Source: Croceibacterium ferulae
Lineage (GTDB): Bacteria > Pseudomonadota > Alphaproteobacteria > Sphingomonadales > Sphingomonadaceae
NCBI RefSeq assembly: GCF_003660445.1
Contig: NZ_QZVQ01000004.1
Span: 1 to 64,000, forward strand
Direction of reading: 5' to 3'
Length of the DNA stretch: 64,000 nucleotides
Part shown: one piece after another, positions 43,775 to 55,278 of the stretch
How positions within the stretch are numbered: the first letter of the stretch is position 1
How the letters are laid out: every line of letters starts with the position of its first letter
Program-made: the position numbers and the translations under genes
Notes under the pieces: model-generated
Told to the model about the DNA's origin: nothing
Seen by the model: only the letters and a program-made list of their open reading frames with translations
The model's database searches: none

Positions 43775-44107
43775 ATGGAAAGCGAATCTGCCATCATTGC
43801 GCTCGGTGCGCTGGCCCAGGGCACCCGCCTGGCCGTGTTCCGGCTGCTGGTGCGGCACGAGCCTGCGGGCATGGCCGCGGGCGAGCTCGCCCGCCAGCTG
43901 GAGGTGCCGCAGAACACGATGTCAGCGCATCTGGGCATTCTCGCTCGCGCGGGCCTTGTCCGTTCCGCGCGCCAGAGCCGCTCGGTCATCTATCGCGCCG
44001 ATCTGGACGGGCTGCGCGCGGTGACGCTGTTTCTGGTCAAGGATTGCTGCGCCGCCGCGCCTGACCTGTGCGCGCCGCTCGTCGCCGAACTCACCGCCCG
44101 CTGCTGA
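43775..44107 (+). CDS. arsR: ArsR/SmtB-family arsenic-responsive repressor
   Basis: A 110-residue winged-helix regulator (LAQGTRLAVFRLLVRHEPAG, then LEVPQNTMSAHLGILARAGLV). The metalloid site is not in the recognition helix but at the C-terminus: KDCCAAAPDLC provides a vicinal cysteine pair plus one more, typical of the ArsR type that senses As(III) in its C-terminal region. It heads the operon arsR-arsC-arsB-arsH, and an inverted repeat overlaps its translation start. Confidence 0.93.
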   Translation: MESESAIIALGALAQGTRLAVFRLLVRHEPAGMAAGELARQLEVPQNTMSAHLGILARAGLVRSARQSRSVIYRADLDGLRAVTLFLVKDCCAAAPDLCAPLVAELTARC

Positions 44108-44118
44108 AAGGACGCGCC

Positions 44119-44547
44119 ATGGCCGTCGATATCGTGATCTACCACAATCCCGCCTGCGGCACGTCGCGCAACACGCTGGCGATGATCCGCAATGCGGGGA
44201 TCGAGCCGCATGTGGTGGAATATCTCAAGACCCCGCCCACCCGCGCCCTGCTGGTCGATCTGATCGAACGCGCCGGCATCACGCCCCGCGCCCTCCTGCG
44301 GGAAAAGGGTACGCCCTATGCCGAGCTGGGTCTGGACGACGAGGCGATGTCGGATGATGCGCTGGTCGATGCCATGATGGCGCACCCGGTCCTCATCAAT
44401 CGCCCGCTGGTTGTGTCGCCGCTGGGTGTGAAGCTGTGCCGCCCGTCGGAGGCGGTGCTCGATCTGTTGCCTGCGGGGCAGCGCGGCGCTTTCACCAAGG
44501 AAGACGGCGAACAGGTGGTGGACGCATCGGGCCAGCGCATCGCCTGA
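44119..44547 (+). CDS. arsC: glutaredoxin-dependent arsenate reductase
   Basis: A 142-residue ArsC of the E. coli R773 type. [17 protein letters not shown] holds the catalytic Cys (residue 13), and RPLVVSP provides an arsenate-binding arginine. It reduces As(V) to As(III) with glutathione and glutaredoxin, so the product can be exported by the next gene. Its stop and the arsB start share one base (TGATG). Confidence 0.95.
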   Translation: MAVDIVIYHNPACGTSRNTLAMIRNAGIEPHVVEYLKTPPTRALLVDLIERAGITPRALLREKGTPYAELGLDDEAMSDDALVDAMMAHPVLINRPLVVSPLGVKLCRPSEAVLDLLPAGQRGAFTKEDGEQVVDASGQRIA

Positions 44548-45833
44548 TGCTGCCCGCGGTCCTGATCTTCGTCGCCACCATCACGCTCGTCATCTGGCAG
44601 CCCAGGGGTCTGGGCATCGGCTGGAGCGCGATGGCCGGCGCGATCGTGGCCCTGCTTGCCGGGGTGGTCTCGCTGTCGGACGTGCCGGTGGTGTGGGGCA
44701 TCGTGTGGAACGCGACGGGGGCCTTCGTCGCCATCATCATCATCAGCCTGTTGCTGGATGCCGCCGGCTTCTTCGAATGGGCGGCGTTGCATGTCGCCCG
44801 GTGGGGCCGGGGCAGCGGGCGGGGCCTGTTCGCGCTGGTCGTCCTGCTCGGCGCCGCGGTATCCGCGCTGTTCGCCAATGATGGCGCGGCTCTGATCCTG
44901 ACGCCGATCGTCATCGCCATGCTGCGGGCGCTGGGATATGGTGCCAGGGCCACGCTCGCCTTTGTCATGGCCGCCGGCTTCATCGCCGATACCGCCAGCC
45001 TGCCCTTGGTCGTCTCCAACCTCGTGAACATAGTGTCGGCCGACTTCTTCGGGCTGGGCTTCGGTGAATATGCGGGCGTGATGGTGCCGGTGAACCTGGT
45101 GTCGGTCGCTGCCACGCTGGGGGCGTTGCTGTTGTTCTTCGGCCGTGACATTCCGCGATCCTACGATGTGGGCGCGCTGCGCGCTCCGCATGCGGCGATC
45201 CGTGATGCCGCAACCTTTCGCGGCGGCTGGATCGTGCTGGCGCTGTTGCTCGCTGGCTTCTTCCTGCTTGAACCCCGGGGTGTACCGGTCAGCGCGGTGG
45301 CTGCCGCCGGGGCGGCCGTGTTGCTGGTGGTCGCGGGGCGGGGCGATGTGATCCAGACCGGCAAGGTGCTGCGCGGTGCGCCATGGCAGGTCGTGATCTT
45401 CTCCCTCGGCATGTATCTGGTCGTCTATGGGCTGCGGAACGCCGGTCTGACGGACAATCTGGCCATTCTGCTCGACCGGACGGCACAAGGCGGCGTCTGG
45501 GGGGCGGCACTGGGAACGGGCGTGATCGCCGCACTGCTGTCGTCGGTCATGAACAACATGCCGACGGTGCTGATCGGGGCGCTGTCGATCGATGCCACGC
45601 AGGCAACCGGCGCGGTTCGGGATGCCATGATCTACGCCAATGTGATCGGCTGCGACCTTGGCCCGAAACTGACGCCGATCGGCTCTCTCGCCACGCTGCT
45701 GTGGCTGCATGTTCTTGGCCAGAAAGGCGTCCGGATCGGCTGGGGCTACTACTTTCGCGTGGGCGTCACCCTGACGGTGCCGGTCCTGCTCATCACACTT
45801 GCGGCGCTCGCGCTGCGGATCGGACTTGCCTGA
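44547..45833 (+). CDS. arsB: arsenite efflux permease ArsB
   Basis: 428 residues with 11-12 membrane helices. ArsB/NhaD-type motifs include [34 protein letters not shown] and [16 protein letters not shown], with [24 protein letters not shown] near the C-terminus. It exports arsenite by proton exchange, or with ArsA where present; no arsA is seen here. Translation is coupled to arsC. Confidence 0.95.
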   Translation: MLPAVLIFVATITLVIWQPRGLGIGWSAMAGAIVALLAGVVSLSDVPVVWGIVWNATGAFVAIIIISLLLDAAGFFEWAALHVARWGRGSGRGLFALVVLLGAAVSALFANDGAALILTPIVIAMLRALGYGARATLAFVMAAGFIADTASLPLVVSNLVNIVSADFFGLGFGEYAGVMVPVNLVSVAATLGALLLFFGRDIPRSYDVGALRAPHAAIRDAATFRGGWIVLALLLAGFFLLEPRGVPVSAVAAAGAAVLLVVAGRGDVIQTGKVLRGAPWQVVIFSLGMYLVVYGLRNAGLTDNLAILLDRTAQGGVWGAALGTGVIAALLSSVMNNMPTVLIGALSIDATQATGAVRDAMIYANVIGCDLGPKLTPIGSLATLLWLHVLGQKGVRIGWGYYFRVGVTLTVPVLLITLAALALRIGLA

Positions 45834-45834
45834 G

Positions 45835-46590
45835 ATGCCCCTGCGCGACTTGCCCCAGCCGGATGCCTTTCCGGCGCTGGACCCCGCTTTCGTTCGCCAG
45901 CGCCCTGCCGCGGGCCTGGGTCCGGTGGAGCCGCCGCCGCGCATCCTGCTGCTGTATGGCAGCTTGCGGGAACGATCCTTCTCGCGCCTGTGTGTGGAGG
46001 AGGCCGCCCGCCTGCTCCGGCTGTTCGGGGCGGAGACGCGCATCTTCGATCCCGCGACCCTGCCGCTGCCTGACCAGGTGGCGGGCGACGATCATCCCGC
46101 CGTGCACGAATTGCGCGAACTGGCCTTGTGGTCCGAAGGGCAGGTGTGGTGCAGCCCGGAACGCCACGGCCAGATCACCGGCATCATGAAGCTGCAGATC
46201 GACCATCTCCCGCTGGAGATGCGGGGCATGCGGCCGACGCAGGGGCGCACGCTGGCGGTGATGCAGGTGTCGGGCGGATCGCAATCGTTCAATGCGGTCA
46301 ACACGCTGCGCCTGCTCGGCCGGTGGATGCGGATGTTCACCATCCCCAACCAGTCCTCCGTCGCCATGGCCTACAAGGAATTCGACGAGGCCGGCCGGAT
46401 GCGGCCGTCGAGCTATTATGACCGGATCGTGGACGTGATGGAGGAGCTGGTGCGCTTCACCGTGCTGCTGCGGCCACATGCCACGCAGCTGGTCGACCGC
46501 TATTCCGAACGCAGGCAGGCCGGGGTGCCGGTCGATCCGGCAGCGGACCTTTCGGCCATCGCCATCGCTCCGCAGGGCACGCGGCGATGA
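45835..46590 (+). CDS. arsH: ArsH flavoprotein, organoarsenical oxidase
   Basis: A 251-residue NADPH-dependent FMN reductase fold: [17 protein letters not shown] is the flavin phosphate loop, [19 protein letters not shown] and [11 protein letters not shown] continue the core. ArsH oxidises toxic trivalent methyl- and aryl-arsenicals to the pentavalent form. It ends the ars operon, beginning one base after the arsB stop. Confidence 0.94.
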   Translation: MPLRDLPQPDAFPALDPAFVRQRPAAGLGPVEPPPRILLLYGSLRERSFSRLCVEEAARLLRLFGAETRIFDPATLPLPDQVAGDDHPAVHELRELALWSEGQVWCSPERHGQITGIMKLQIDHLPLEMRGMRPTQGRTLAVMQVSGGSQSFNAVNTLRLLGRWMRMFTIPNQSSVAMAYKEFDEAGRMRPSSYYDRIVDVMEELVRFTVLLRPHATQLVDRYSERRQAGVPVDPAADLSAIAIAPQGTRR

Positions 46591-46617
46591 TGGCGGCGCC
46601 GTGCGCCACGCCTCCGC

Positions 46618-46646
46618 TTGACCCGCCGCCCTGCTTCACCTAAAGG
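46618..46646 (+). promoter_or_regulatory. predicted sigma-70-type promoter of the str operon
   Basis: TTGACC (46618-46623), a 17-nt spacer and TAAAGG (46641-46646). Transcription would start near 46653, leaving a leader of about 270 nt before rpsL. Assigned from box match and position only. Confidence 0.5.
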
Positions 46647-46926
46647 CGCCCGGTTCCCGGCCGCGGCATGCGTGTCGTCCGGTGGCAGAGCTGAACATTG
46701 GCGATGCCTGTCTTGCCGGGGTTTTCCACCTCTTCAATGGCAGCCGTCAAAGTAACCCGGTGCCCGGTGGGCGGGGGTGGAGTGTTTTCGGCTCGCGCAT
46801 GTGACACCCGGTGTATCCCCTTTATCGGGCGATGCGCCGCCGGATCTCTGGTCCGGCAGGCAGCGCGATCCTTTCATGCCCGCACCCGACCGCTTCGTGG
46901 CGCCACGCACATGGTGAAGGATACCC
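46647..46926 (+). promoter_or_regulatory. long untranslated leader of the str operon
   Basis: The 336 nt between arsH and rpsL contain no gene that I can support. After the predicted promoter the leader holds one clear stem-loop, GCCGGA/TCCGGC with a 7-nt loop at 46839-46857, and several G/C-rich stretches. Long leaders on ribosomal operons often serve autoregulation, in E. coli by S7, but no S7-site match can be claimed. Confidence 0.4.
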
Positions 46927-47298
46927 ATGCCCACTATCAACCAGCTGGTCCGCAAGGGCCGCACGCCGGTCAAGGCCAAGAGCAAGGTCCCGGCGATGGA
47001 GCAGAACCCGCAGAAGCGCGGCGTCTGCACTCGCGTTTATACGACTACCCCGAAGAAGCCGAACTCGGCGCTGCGCAAGGTTGCGAAGGTTCGCCTGACC
47101 AACGGCCGCGAAGTGATCTCCTACATCCCGGGCGAAGGCCACAACCTGCAGGAGCACTCCGTTGTGCTGATCCGCGGCGGTCGTGTCCGCGATCTTCCGG
47201 GCGTGCGCTATCACGTGCTGCGCGGCGTGCTCGACACGCAGGGCGTGAAGGACCGCAAGCAGAGCCGTTCGAAGTACGGCGCGAAGCGTCCTAAGTAA
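46927..47298 (+). CDS. rpsL: 30S ribosomal protein S12
   Basis: A 123-residue decoding-centre protein. The conserved [11 protein letters not shown] loop keeps Lys43. At position 88 (E. coli numbering, no gaps) the sequence is GGRVRDLPG, with Arg in place of the E. coli Lys; that change gives streptomycin resistance in E. coli and Mycobacterium. The neighbouring Asp89 is the usual methylthiolation site. First gene of the str operon. Confidence 0.98.
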   Translation: MPTINQLVRKGRTPVKAKSKVPAMEQNPQKRGVCTRVYTTTPKKPNSALRKVAKVRLTNGREVISYIPGEGHNLQEHSVVLIRGGRVRDLPGVRYHVLRGVLDTQGVKDRKQSRSKYGAKRPK

Positions 47299-47322
47299 GC
47301 TGGTCCGGGAAGGAAGCAGAAT

Positions 47323-47793
47323 ATGTCACGTCGTCGTCGTCCCGAGAAGCGGGAAATCCTGCCCGATCCCCAGTATGGTGATCTGGTGCTGTCCAAGTTC
47401 ATGAACAACCTGATGCTGGACGGGAAGAAGTCGGTTGCGGAGCGGATCGTCTATGGCGCGCTCGAAACCGTACAGGCCCGGTCCAAGAATGATCCGGTGC
47501 AGATGTTCCACGATGCGCTGAACAATGTGAAGCCGGCCGTGGAAGTGCGCAGCCGCCGCGTCGGTGGTGCCACCTACCAGGTGCCCGTCGAAGTGCGGAC
47601 TGAACGCGCGCAGGCGCTGGCCATTCGCTGGCTGATCTCGGCCGCGCGCGGCCGTGCGGAAACCACCATGGCGGCGCGCCTCTCGGGCGAGCTGCTGGAT
47701 GCCGCCAACAATCGCGGCAACGCGGTGAAGAAGCGGGAAGACACCCACCGCATGGCCGACGCCAACCGCGCGTTCAGCCACTACCGCTGGTAA
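47323..47793 (+). CDS. rpsG: 30S ribosomal protein S7
   Basis: 156 residues, the primary binder of the 16S 3' major domain. It begins [20 protein letters not shown] and ends [15 protein letters not shown], as expected for the proteobacterial protein. GGAAGG precedes the ATG. In E. coli it represses str operon translation. It lies 24 nt after rpsL. Confidence 0.98.
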   Translation: MSRRRRPEKREILPDPQYGDLVLSKFMNNLMLDGKKSVAERIVYGALETVQARSKNDPVQMFHDALNNVKPAVEVRSRRVGGATYQVPVEVRTERAQALAIRWLISAARGRAETTMAARLSGELLDAANNRGNAVKKREDTHRMADANRAFSHYRW

Positions 47794-47805
47794 CGGCTTC
47801 CGGCC

Positions 47806-47833
47806 TTCAAGCGGTCACATAATTGACTATATG
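47806..47833 (+). promoter_or_regulatory. possible internal promoter before fusA
   Basis: TTCAAG, a 16-nt spacer and TATATG in the only AT-rich patch of the rpsG-fusA gap. It could give fusA-tuf extra expression. Weak evidence, from the boxes alone. Confidence 0.35.
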
Positions 47834-47884
47834 GGGGGGCGTCGGCCGCACCGGCGCCTCCCCGCACACCCCAAGGAAGTTCTC

Positions 47885-49978
<2,094 letters not shown>

Positions 49979-50080
49979 GGCAGGCGATGAGTCTAGGGGC
50001 GGGCGCTCGATTCAGCGGGCGCCCCGCCTGACCTTCCAGTCAGTACAGATCGACTTTCCAGAACAGAGGTTTTTGCAAAA

Positions 50081-51256
50081 ATGGCTAAGGAAAAGTTCCA
50101 GCGGAACAAGCCGCACTGCAACATTGGCACCATCGGTCACGTCGACCATGGCAAGACCACGTTGACTGCGGCGATCACGAAGGTGCAGGGCGCGCCGATC
50201 GATTTCGCAAACATCGACAAGGCGCCGGAAGAGCGTGAGCGCGGCATCACCATCTCGACGGCCCACGTCGAGTACGAGACCGATGCCCGTCACTACGCGC
50301 ACGTCGACTGCCCGGGTCACGCCGACTATGTGAAGAACATGATCACCGGCGCGGCGCAGATGGACGGCGCCATCCTGGTGGTGAACGCCGCCGACGGCCC
50401 GATGCCGCAGACCCGCGAGCACATCCTGCTCGCCCGTCAGGTCGGCGTGCCGGCCCTGGTCGTATACATGAACAAGGTCGATCAGGTCGACGACGAGGAA
50501 ATCCTCGAGCTGGTCGAGCTGGAAGTGCGCGAGCTGCTGTCGTCTTACGATTTCGATGGCGACAACATCCCCATCATCAAGGGTTCGGCCCTGGCAGCAC
50601 TGGAAGGCCGCAACCCCGAGATCGGCGAAAGCTCGATCAAGGCGCTGATGGAAGCCGTTGACCAGCACATCCCGCAGCCGGAGCGTCCGGTCGACCGTCC
50701 GTTCCTGATGCCGATCGAGGACGTGTTCTCGATCTCCGGCCGTGGCACCGTGGTGACCGGCCGCGTCGAGACCGGCATCGTCAAGGTGGGCGAGGAAGTC
50801 GAGATCGTCGGCATCAAGGACACCCAGAAGACTGTCGTCACCGGCGTCGAGATGTTCCGGAAGCTGCTGGACAGCGGTGAAGCCGGCGACAACATCGGTG
50901 CCCTGATCCGCGGCGTCGCCCGCGAGGCGGTGGAGCGTGGCCAGGTCCTGGCGAAGCCCGGCACCGTGAACCCGCACACCGAGTTCAGCGCCGAGGTCTA
51001 CGTGCTGTCGAAGGAAGAGGGTGGCCGTCACACGCCGTTCTTCGCCAACTACCGCCCGCAGTTCTACTTCCGCACCACCGACGTCACCGGCGAGGTCATC
51101 CTCCCCGAGGGCACCGAGATGGTGATGCCGGGTGACAACGTGACGATCAGCGTGAAGCTGATCGCGCCGATCGCGATGGACGAAGGCCTGCGCTTCGCCA
51201 TCCGTGAAGGCGGCCGCACCGTCGGTTCTGGGGTTGTCAGCTCCATCACGAAGTAA
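50081..51256 (+). CDS. tuf: elongation factor Tu
   Basis: A 391-residue GTPase delivering aminoacyl-tRNA. G1 GHVDHGKT, G3 [12 protein letters not shown] and G4 NKVD are intact, as are domains II-III. Between TAAI and APEE, the stretch leading into switch I has 15 residues ([15 protein letters not shown], residues 33-47) against 20 in E. coli, a five-residue contraction. No second tuf copy is in the window. The 102-nt gap before it holds a GC-rich hairpin but no T-run. Confidence 0.98.
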   Translation: MAKEKFQRNKPHCNIGTIGHVDHGKTTLTAAITKVQGAPIDFANIDKAPEERERGITISTAHVEYETDARHYAHVDCPGHADYVKNMITGAAQMDGAILVVNAADGPMPQTREHILLARQVGVPALVVYMNKVDQVDDEEILELVELEVRELLSSYDFDGDNIPIIKGSALAALEGRNPEIGESSIKALMEAVDQHIPQPERPVDRPFLMPIEDVFSISGRGTVVTGRVETGIVKVGEEVEIVGIKDTQKTVVTGVEMFRKLLDSGEAGDNIGALIRGVAREAVERGQVLAKPGTVNPHTEFSAEVYVLSKEEGGRHTPFFANYRPQFYFRTTDVTGEVILPEGTEMVMPGDNVTISVKLIAPIAMDEGLRFAIREGGRTVGSGVVSSITK

Positions 51257-51269
51257 TATAGGCGCCTTC

Positions 51270-51296
51270 GCTGACAGGGAATCGCTCCCTGTCAGC
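51270..51296 (+). promoter_or_regulatory. hairpin after tuf / S10 operon leader
   Basis: A perfect 11-bp stem GCTGACAGGGA/TCCCTGTCAGC with loop ATCGC, 13 nt after the tuf stop. It is followed by CAGGTTTCG, so it is not a good intrinsic terminator by itself. It forms the first half of a double-hairpin array before rpsJ. Confidence 0.6.
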
Positions 51297-51310
51297 CAGG
51301 TTTCGAAGGG

Positions 51311-51359
51311 GCCGCCCCTTCCCGGGCAACCGGTGAGGCGGGCGGCTCCTCTTTGTTTT
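51311..51359 (+). terminator. terminator or attenuator between tuf and rpsJ
   Basis: Stem GCCGCCC (51311-51317) / GGGCGGC (51340-51346) followed by the T-rich TCCTCTTTGTTTT. It fits an intrinsic terminator of the str operon or a leader attenuator controlling read-through into the S10 operon. A Shine-Dalgarno-like GGGAGG follows but is 46 nt from the rpsJ ATG. Confidence 0.6.
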
Positions 51360-51411
51360 GGGAGGTGCCTCGCTGGCACTCCTTTGGCTCTTTCGCATCG
51401 GTAAGCAGGAC

Positions 51412-51723
51412 ATGGACGCTCAGAACATCCGCATTCGCCTCAAGGCCTTCGATCACCGCGTGCTTGATCAGGCGACTGGCGAAATCGCGGACACCGCACG
51501 CCGCACCGGCGCGCTGATCCGGGGTCCTATCCCGCTGCCGACGCGCATCGAGAAGTTCACCGTGAACCGCGGCCCGCACATCGACAAGAAGTCGCGCGAG
51601 CAGTTCGAGGTGCGCACCTACAAGCGACTGCTCGATATCGTGCAGCCCAACGCCCAGACCGTGGACGCGCTGATGAAGCTGGACCTGGCTGCCGGCGTGA
51701 ACGTGGAGATCAAGCTGGCCTGA
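51412..51723 (+). CDS. rpsJ: 30S ribosomal protein S10
   Basis: 103 residues beginning [19 protein letters not shown], with [20 protein letters not shown] in the centre. ATG 51412 is the family start; 18 upstream codons are open but not conserved. First gene of the S10 operon; also the NusE antitermination factor. A 229-nt structured gap separates it from rplC. Confidence 0.98.
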   Translation: MDAQNIRIRLKAFDHRVLDQATGEIADTARRTGALIRGPIPLPTRIEKFTVNRGPHIDKKSREQFEVRTYKRLLDIVQPNAQTVDALMKLDLAAGVNVEIKLA

Positions 51724-51907
51724 GTGCCGGTCTGATCCACCAGGTCTTTCCGGTCGGACGCTAAACGGGCCGGGCAAGTTTCTGCTGCCGCATCGCGGTG
51801 TGCATATCGGGATACCGCCGGCATTCAGCCGGGCTGCGTCCCCCGTCTCGCCCCGCTGTGGGGCACCTGGCCCGGACGGGGCGACGCATGACAATCAGGG
51901 CCGGCAC

Positions 51908-51930
51908 GCCCACGGGATGGTCCCGTGGGC
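51908..51930 (+). promoter_or_regulatory. stem-loop in the rpsJ-rplC leader
   Basis: A perfect 10-bp stem GCCCACGGGA/TCCCGTGGGC closed by TGG, ending 22 nt before the rplC ATG with AAGGAG in between. Just upstream CCCCGTC (51841 region) and GACGGGG enclose a smaller GCCCCGC/GGGGC hairpin. Together they look like a regulatory leader, possibly for L4-type autogenous control, though no consensus site is claimed. Confidence 0.5.
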
Positions 51931-51952
51931 CTCTGTTAAGGAGCTGTGCAAC

Positions 51953-52840
51953 ATGCGCACAGGCGTGATCGCAAGGAAAGTCGGGATGACCCGCTTGTTT
52001 CAGGCGGACGGTCGGCACGTGCCGGTAACCGTCCTTGCCCTGGACGAGTGTCAGGTCGTGTCCCATCGCACCCTTGATCGTGATGGTTACTATTCCGTGC
52101 AGGTCGGCGCGGGTGAAGCGAAGCAGAAGAACGTTGCCAAGCCGCAGCGTGAAGCCTTCGCCCAGGCCGATGTCTCCCTGAAGAAGAAGGTCGCCGAGTT
52201 CCGGGTTGACGACGAGAACGGGCTGCTGCCCGTCGGCTCGCACATCTCGGCCGAGCACTTCATTGCCGGCCAGATGGTCGATGTTTCCGGTCATACGCAG
52301 GGCAAGGGCTTTGCCGGCGTGATGAAGCGCTGGAACTTCGGCGGTCTGCGTGCCAGCCATGGTGTGTCCCTCAGCCACCGTTCGCACGGTTCGACGGGCC
52401 AGCGGCAGGATCCGGGCAAGGTCTTCAAGAACAAGAAGATGGCCGGTCACATGGGTGATCGTCAGCGCACCCAGCAGAACCTGGAGATCGTGCGTACGGA
52501 TGCCGATCGCGGCCTGCTGTTCGTCAAGGGCTCCGTCCCTGGCGCCAAGAACGCCTGGCTGCTGGTGCGTGACGCCGTGAAGCTGCCCATGCCCGAAGGT
52601 GCGCCGTTCCCCGGTGCAGTGCTGGAGCGCAAGAGCACCGTGATCGAGCATGAGGAAGCGCCGGCCGGTCTGGTCGAGAGCGCCGCCGAGCATGCAGTCG
52701 ACACCGGGCCGACCACCGAAGAGGCCGCCGCCCTGCTCGCAGAGCAGCAGGCTGGCGCCGGTGACGATGTCACCCCGGCTGTTGGCGACAACAACGACGC
52801 GGCGGGCACCCCTGCTGCTGACCAGAACAAGGAGGGCTGA
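51953..52840 (+). CDS. rplC: 50S ribosomal protein L3, with C-terminal extension
   Basis: 295 residues; the standard protein is about 210. The core ([20 protein letters not shown] to [18 protein letters not shown]) is complete, including the peptidyl-transferase-facing loop [20 protein letters not shown]. From about residue 228 an Ala/Glu/Asp-rich, apparently disordered tail of nearly 70 residues is added (for example [17 protein letters not shown]). AAGGAG precedes ATG 51953. Confidence 0.97.
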   Translation: MRTGVIARKVGMTRLFQADGRHVPVTVLALDECQVVSHRTLDRDGYYSVQVGAGEAKQKNVAKPQREAFAQADVSLKKKVAEFRVDDENGLLPVGSHISAEHFIAGQMVDVSGHTQGKGFAGVMKRWNFGGLRASHGVSLSHRSHGSTGQRQDPGKVFKNKKMAGHMGDRQRTQQNLEIVRTDADRGLLFVKGSVPGAKNAWLLVRDAVKLPMPEGAPFPGAVLERKSTVIEHEEAPAGLVESAAEHAVDTGPTTEEAAALLAEQQAGAGDDVTPAVGDNNDAAGTPAADQNKEG

Positions 52841-52843
52841 GCC

Positions 52844-53467
52844 GTGAAGGTTGCAGTTCAGAAGCTTGACGGCGGCAGTGCCGGCGACATCGAGCTGAGC
52901 GATGCCGTGTTCGGCCTGGAGCCGCGCGCTGACATCCTTCACCGGGTCGTCACCTGGCAGCTGGAGAACCGTCGCGGCACCGCCCGCGCGACCCGCGAGC
53001 GTTCCGACGTCGCGCGTACCGGCAAGAAGTTCGGTCGTCAGAAGGGTGGCGGTACTGCCCGTCACGGTGATCGCGCGGCCCCGATCTTCATCGGCGGCGG
53101 CAAGGCCCATGGTGCGCGCCGGCGTGACTTCGAGCAGTCGCTCAACAAGAAGCTGCGCGCGCTGGGCCTGAAGATGGCCCTGTCTGCCAAGGCTCGCGAC
53201 GGCCTGGTGGTCGTGGACAGCCTGGAACTGGCCGATGCCAAGACCAAGGCGCTTGCCGCAACCTTCGGCAGCAATGGCTGGAACGGCAAGGTGCTGGTGA
53301 TCGACGGCGAGGCGGTGGAAAACGGCTTCCGTCTGGCCGCCGGCAACCTGCCGGGTGTCAACGTCCTGCCGGCCGTGGGCGCCAACGTCTACGACATCCT
53401 GAAGCATGACACGCTGGTGCTGACCCGCTCCGCTGTCGAGAAGCTGGAGGCCCGGTTCAATGGCTAA
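52844..53467 (+). CDS. rplD: 50S ribosomal protein L4
   Basis: 207 residues, starting at GTG 52844 (read as Met: [11 protein letters not shown]). The exit-tunnel loop region [19 protein letters not shown] is intact. In E. coli L4 autoregulates the S10 operon. It begins 3 nt after rplC and overlaps rplW by 8 nt. Confidence 0.97.
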   Translation: MKVAVQKLDGGSAGDIELSDAVFGLEPRADILHRVVTWQLENRRGTARATRERSDVARTGKKFGRQKGGGTARHGDRAAPIFIGGGKAHGARRRDFEQSLNKKLRALGLKMALSAKARDGLVVVDSLELADAKTKALAATFGSNGWNGKVLVIDGEAVENGFRLAAGNLPGVNVLPAVGANVYDILKHDTLVLTRSAVEKLEARFNG

Positions 53468-53774
53468 CAAGCAGGAAATCGACGCGCGTCACTATGACGT
53501 GATCCTGGCGCCGCACATCACGGAAAAGGCCACGCTGCTCTCCGAGCACAACGCCACCGTGTTCAAGGTGTCGGGCGACGCGACCAAGCCGCAGATCAAG
53601 GCGGCCGTGGAGGCTCTGTTCGGCCGCAAGGTCAAGAGCGTCAACACGCTGGTCACCAAGGGCAAGTCGAAGCGCTGGAAGGGCAAGGCCTACACCCGCT
53701 CCGACGTGAAGAAGGCGGTCGTGACCCTCGTCGAGGGTCAGGACCCGATCGACATCACCGAAGGCGTGAGCTGA
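53460..53774 (+). CDS. rplW: 50S ribosomal protein L23
   Basis: 104 residues near the exit tunnel, docking site for trigger factor and SRP. Motifs [16 protein letters not shown] and [16 protein letters not shown]. The start lies within the rplD end (8-nt overlap), so translation is coupled. Confidence 0.97.
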   Translation: MANKQEIDARHYDVILAPHITEKATLLSEHNATVFKVSGDATKPQIKAAVEALFGRKVKSVNTLVTKGKSKRWKGKAYTRSDVKKAVVTLVEGQDPIDITEGVS

Positions 53775-53778
53775 TCCG

Positions 53779-54618
53779 ATGGCACTGAAGAACTACAATC
53801 CGACCAGCCCGGGCCGCCGTGGCCTGATCCTCGTCGACAAGTCGGCGCTGTACAAGGGCAAGCCCGTCAAGGCGCTGACCGAAGGCAAGCGCAAGACCGG
53901 CGGCCGCAACAACAAGGGCCATGTGACGAGCCGCGGCATGGCCGGCGGTCACAAGCAGAAGTACCGCTATATCGACTTCAAGCGTCGCAAGTGGGACATG
54001 CCGGCAACCGTGGAGCGGCTGGAATACGATCCCAACCGCACTGCGTTCATCGCGCTGATCACCTACCAGGATGGCGAACAGGCCTATATCCTGGCTCCGA
54101 GCCGCATGGCTCCGGGTGACACGGTGGTGGCTGGCGAGCGCGTCGACACCAAGCCGGGCAACGCGATGCTGCTGGGCCAGATGCCGGTCGGCACCATCTG
54201 CCACAATGTGGAGATGAAGCCGGGCAAGGGCGGGCAGATCGCCCGTTCGGCCGGCACCTATGTGCAGCTGGTCGGTCGTGACCGGAACATGGTGATCGTG
54301 CGCCTGAACAGCGGCGAGCAGCGTTACCTGCGGTCCGACTGCATGGGCACGGTCGGTTCGGTGTCGAACCCCGACAACTCGAACCAGAACTTCGCCAAGG
54401 CCGGCCGCAAGCGGTGGATGGGCGTGAAGCCGCTGACCCGCGGCGTCGCCAAGAACCCGGTCGATCACCCGCATGGTGGTGGCGAGGGTCGCACTTCGGG
54501 TGGTCGTCACCCGGTCACGCCGTGGGGCAAGCCGACCAAGGGCGCCCGCACCCGGCATAACAAGCAGACCGACAAGATGATCATCCGCTCGCGTCACGCC
54601 AAGAAGAAGAAGGGGTAA
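53779..54618 (+). CDS. rplB: 50S ribosomal protein L2
   Basis: 279 residues. The conserved [20 protein letters not shown], with the His needed for peptidyl transferase assembly, lies near residue 225. The N-terminus [15 protein letters not shown] and basic C-terminus ([10 protein letters not shown]) are typical. 4 nt after rplW. Confidence 0.98.
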   Translation: MALKNYNPTSPGRRGLILVDKSALYKGKPVKALTEGKRKTGGRNNKGHVTSRGMAGGHKQKYRYIDFKRRKWDMPATVERLEYDPNRTAFIALITYQDGEQAYILAPSRMAPGDTVVAGERVDTKPGNAMLLGQMPVGTICHNVEMKPGKGGQIARSAGTYVQLVGRDRNMVIVRLNSGEQRYLRSDCMGTVGSVSNPDNSNQNFAKAGRKRWMGVKPLTRGVAKNPVDHPHGGGEGRTSGGRHPVTPWGKPTKGARTRHNKQTDKMIIRSRHAKKKKG

Positions 54619-54624
54619 GCGACC

Positions 54625-54900
54625 ATGGCTCGTTCCGTCTGGAAAGGTCCGTTCGTGGAACTGTCCCTGCTGAAGAAGGCAGAGGACGCACAGGACACGG
54701 GTGGCCGCGCGCCGATCAGGACCTGGTCGCGTCGCTCAACCATCCTTCCGCAATTCGTCGGCCTGACGTTCAGCGTCTATAATGGCCACAAGTTCATCCC
54801 GGTGTCCGTCAACGAGGACATGGTCGGCCACAAGCTTGGCGAGTTCGCGCCTACGCGCAGCTTCCCCGGCCATGCCGCCGACAAGAAGGGCAAGCGATAA
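54625..54900 (+). CDS. rpsS: 30S ribosomal protein S19
   Basis: 91 residues starting [18 protein letters not shown], with [20 protein letters not shown] and the C-terminal [18 protein letters not shown]. It lies in the 30S head next to S13. The stop and rplV start share one base (TAATG). Confidence 0.98.
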   Translation: MARSVWKGPFVELSLLKKAEDAQDTGGRAPIRTWSRRSTILPQFVGLTFSVYNGHKFIPVSVNEDMVGHKLGEFAPTRSFPGHAADKKGKR

Positions 54901-55277
54901 TGAGCAAGGCAAAGGCTCCCCGCCGGGTTGGCGAGAACGAGGCTCTGGCCGTCGGCACCACCATTCGTGGTTCCGCCCAGAAGCTGAACCTCGTCGCCGG
55001 CCTGATCCGCGGCAAGCGTGCGGAAGAGGCGCTGAACATCCTCTCCTTCTCCAAGAAGGCGATGGCCGTGGATGCCCGCAAGGTGTTGGCTTCCGCCATC
55101 GCCAATGCGGAGAACAACCACGATCTCGATGTGGACGCGCTGGTCGTGGCCGAGGCGAGCGTCGGCAAGTCGATCACCATGAAGCGTTTCCACACGCGCG
55201 GTCGTGGCAAGTCCACCCGGATCCTGAAGCCGTTCAGCCGGCTGCGGATCGTCGTGCGCGAAGTGGAGGAGGCGTAA
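54900..55277 (+). CDS. rplV: 50S ribosomal protein L22
   Basis: 125 residues with the exit-tunnel hairpin containing [18 protein letters not shown]. The N-terminus ([19 protein letters not shown]) is slightly longer than the E. coli protein. The stop is 1 nt before rpsC. Confidence 0.97.
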   Translation: MSKAKAPRRVGENEALAVGTTIRGSAQKLNLVAGLIRGKRAEEALNILSFSKKAMAVDARKVLASAIANAENNHDLDVDALVVAEASVGKSITMKRFHTRGRGKSTRILKPFSRLRIVVREVEEA

Positions 55278-55278
55278 C

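Noticed and set aside
51761-53470. A 569-codon minus-strand frame across rplC and rplD
   Set aside because: Antisense shadow of ribosomal protein genes with no recognisable domain.
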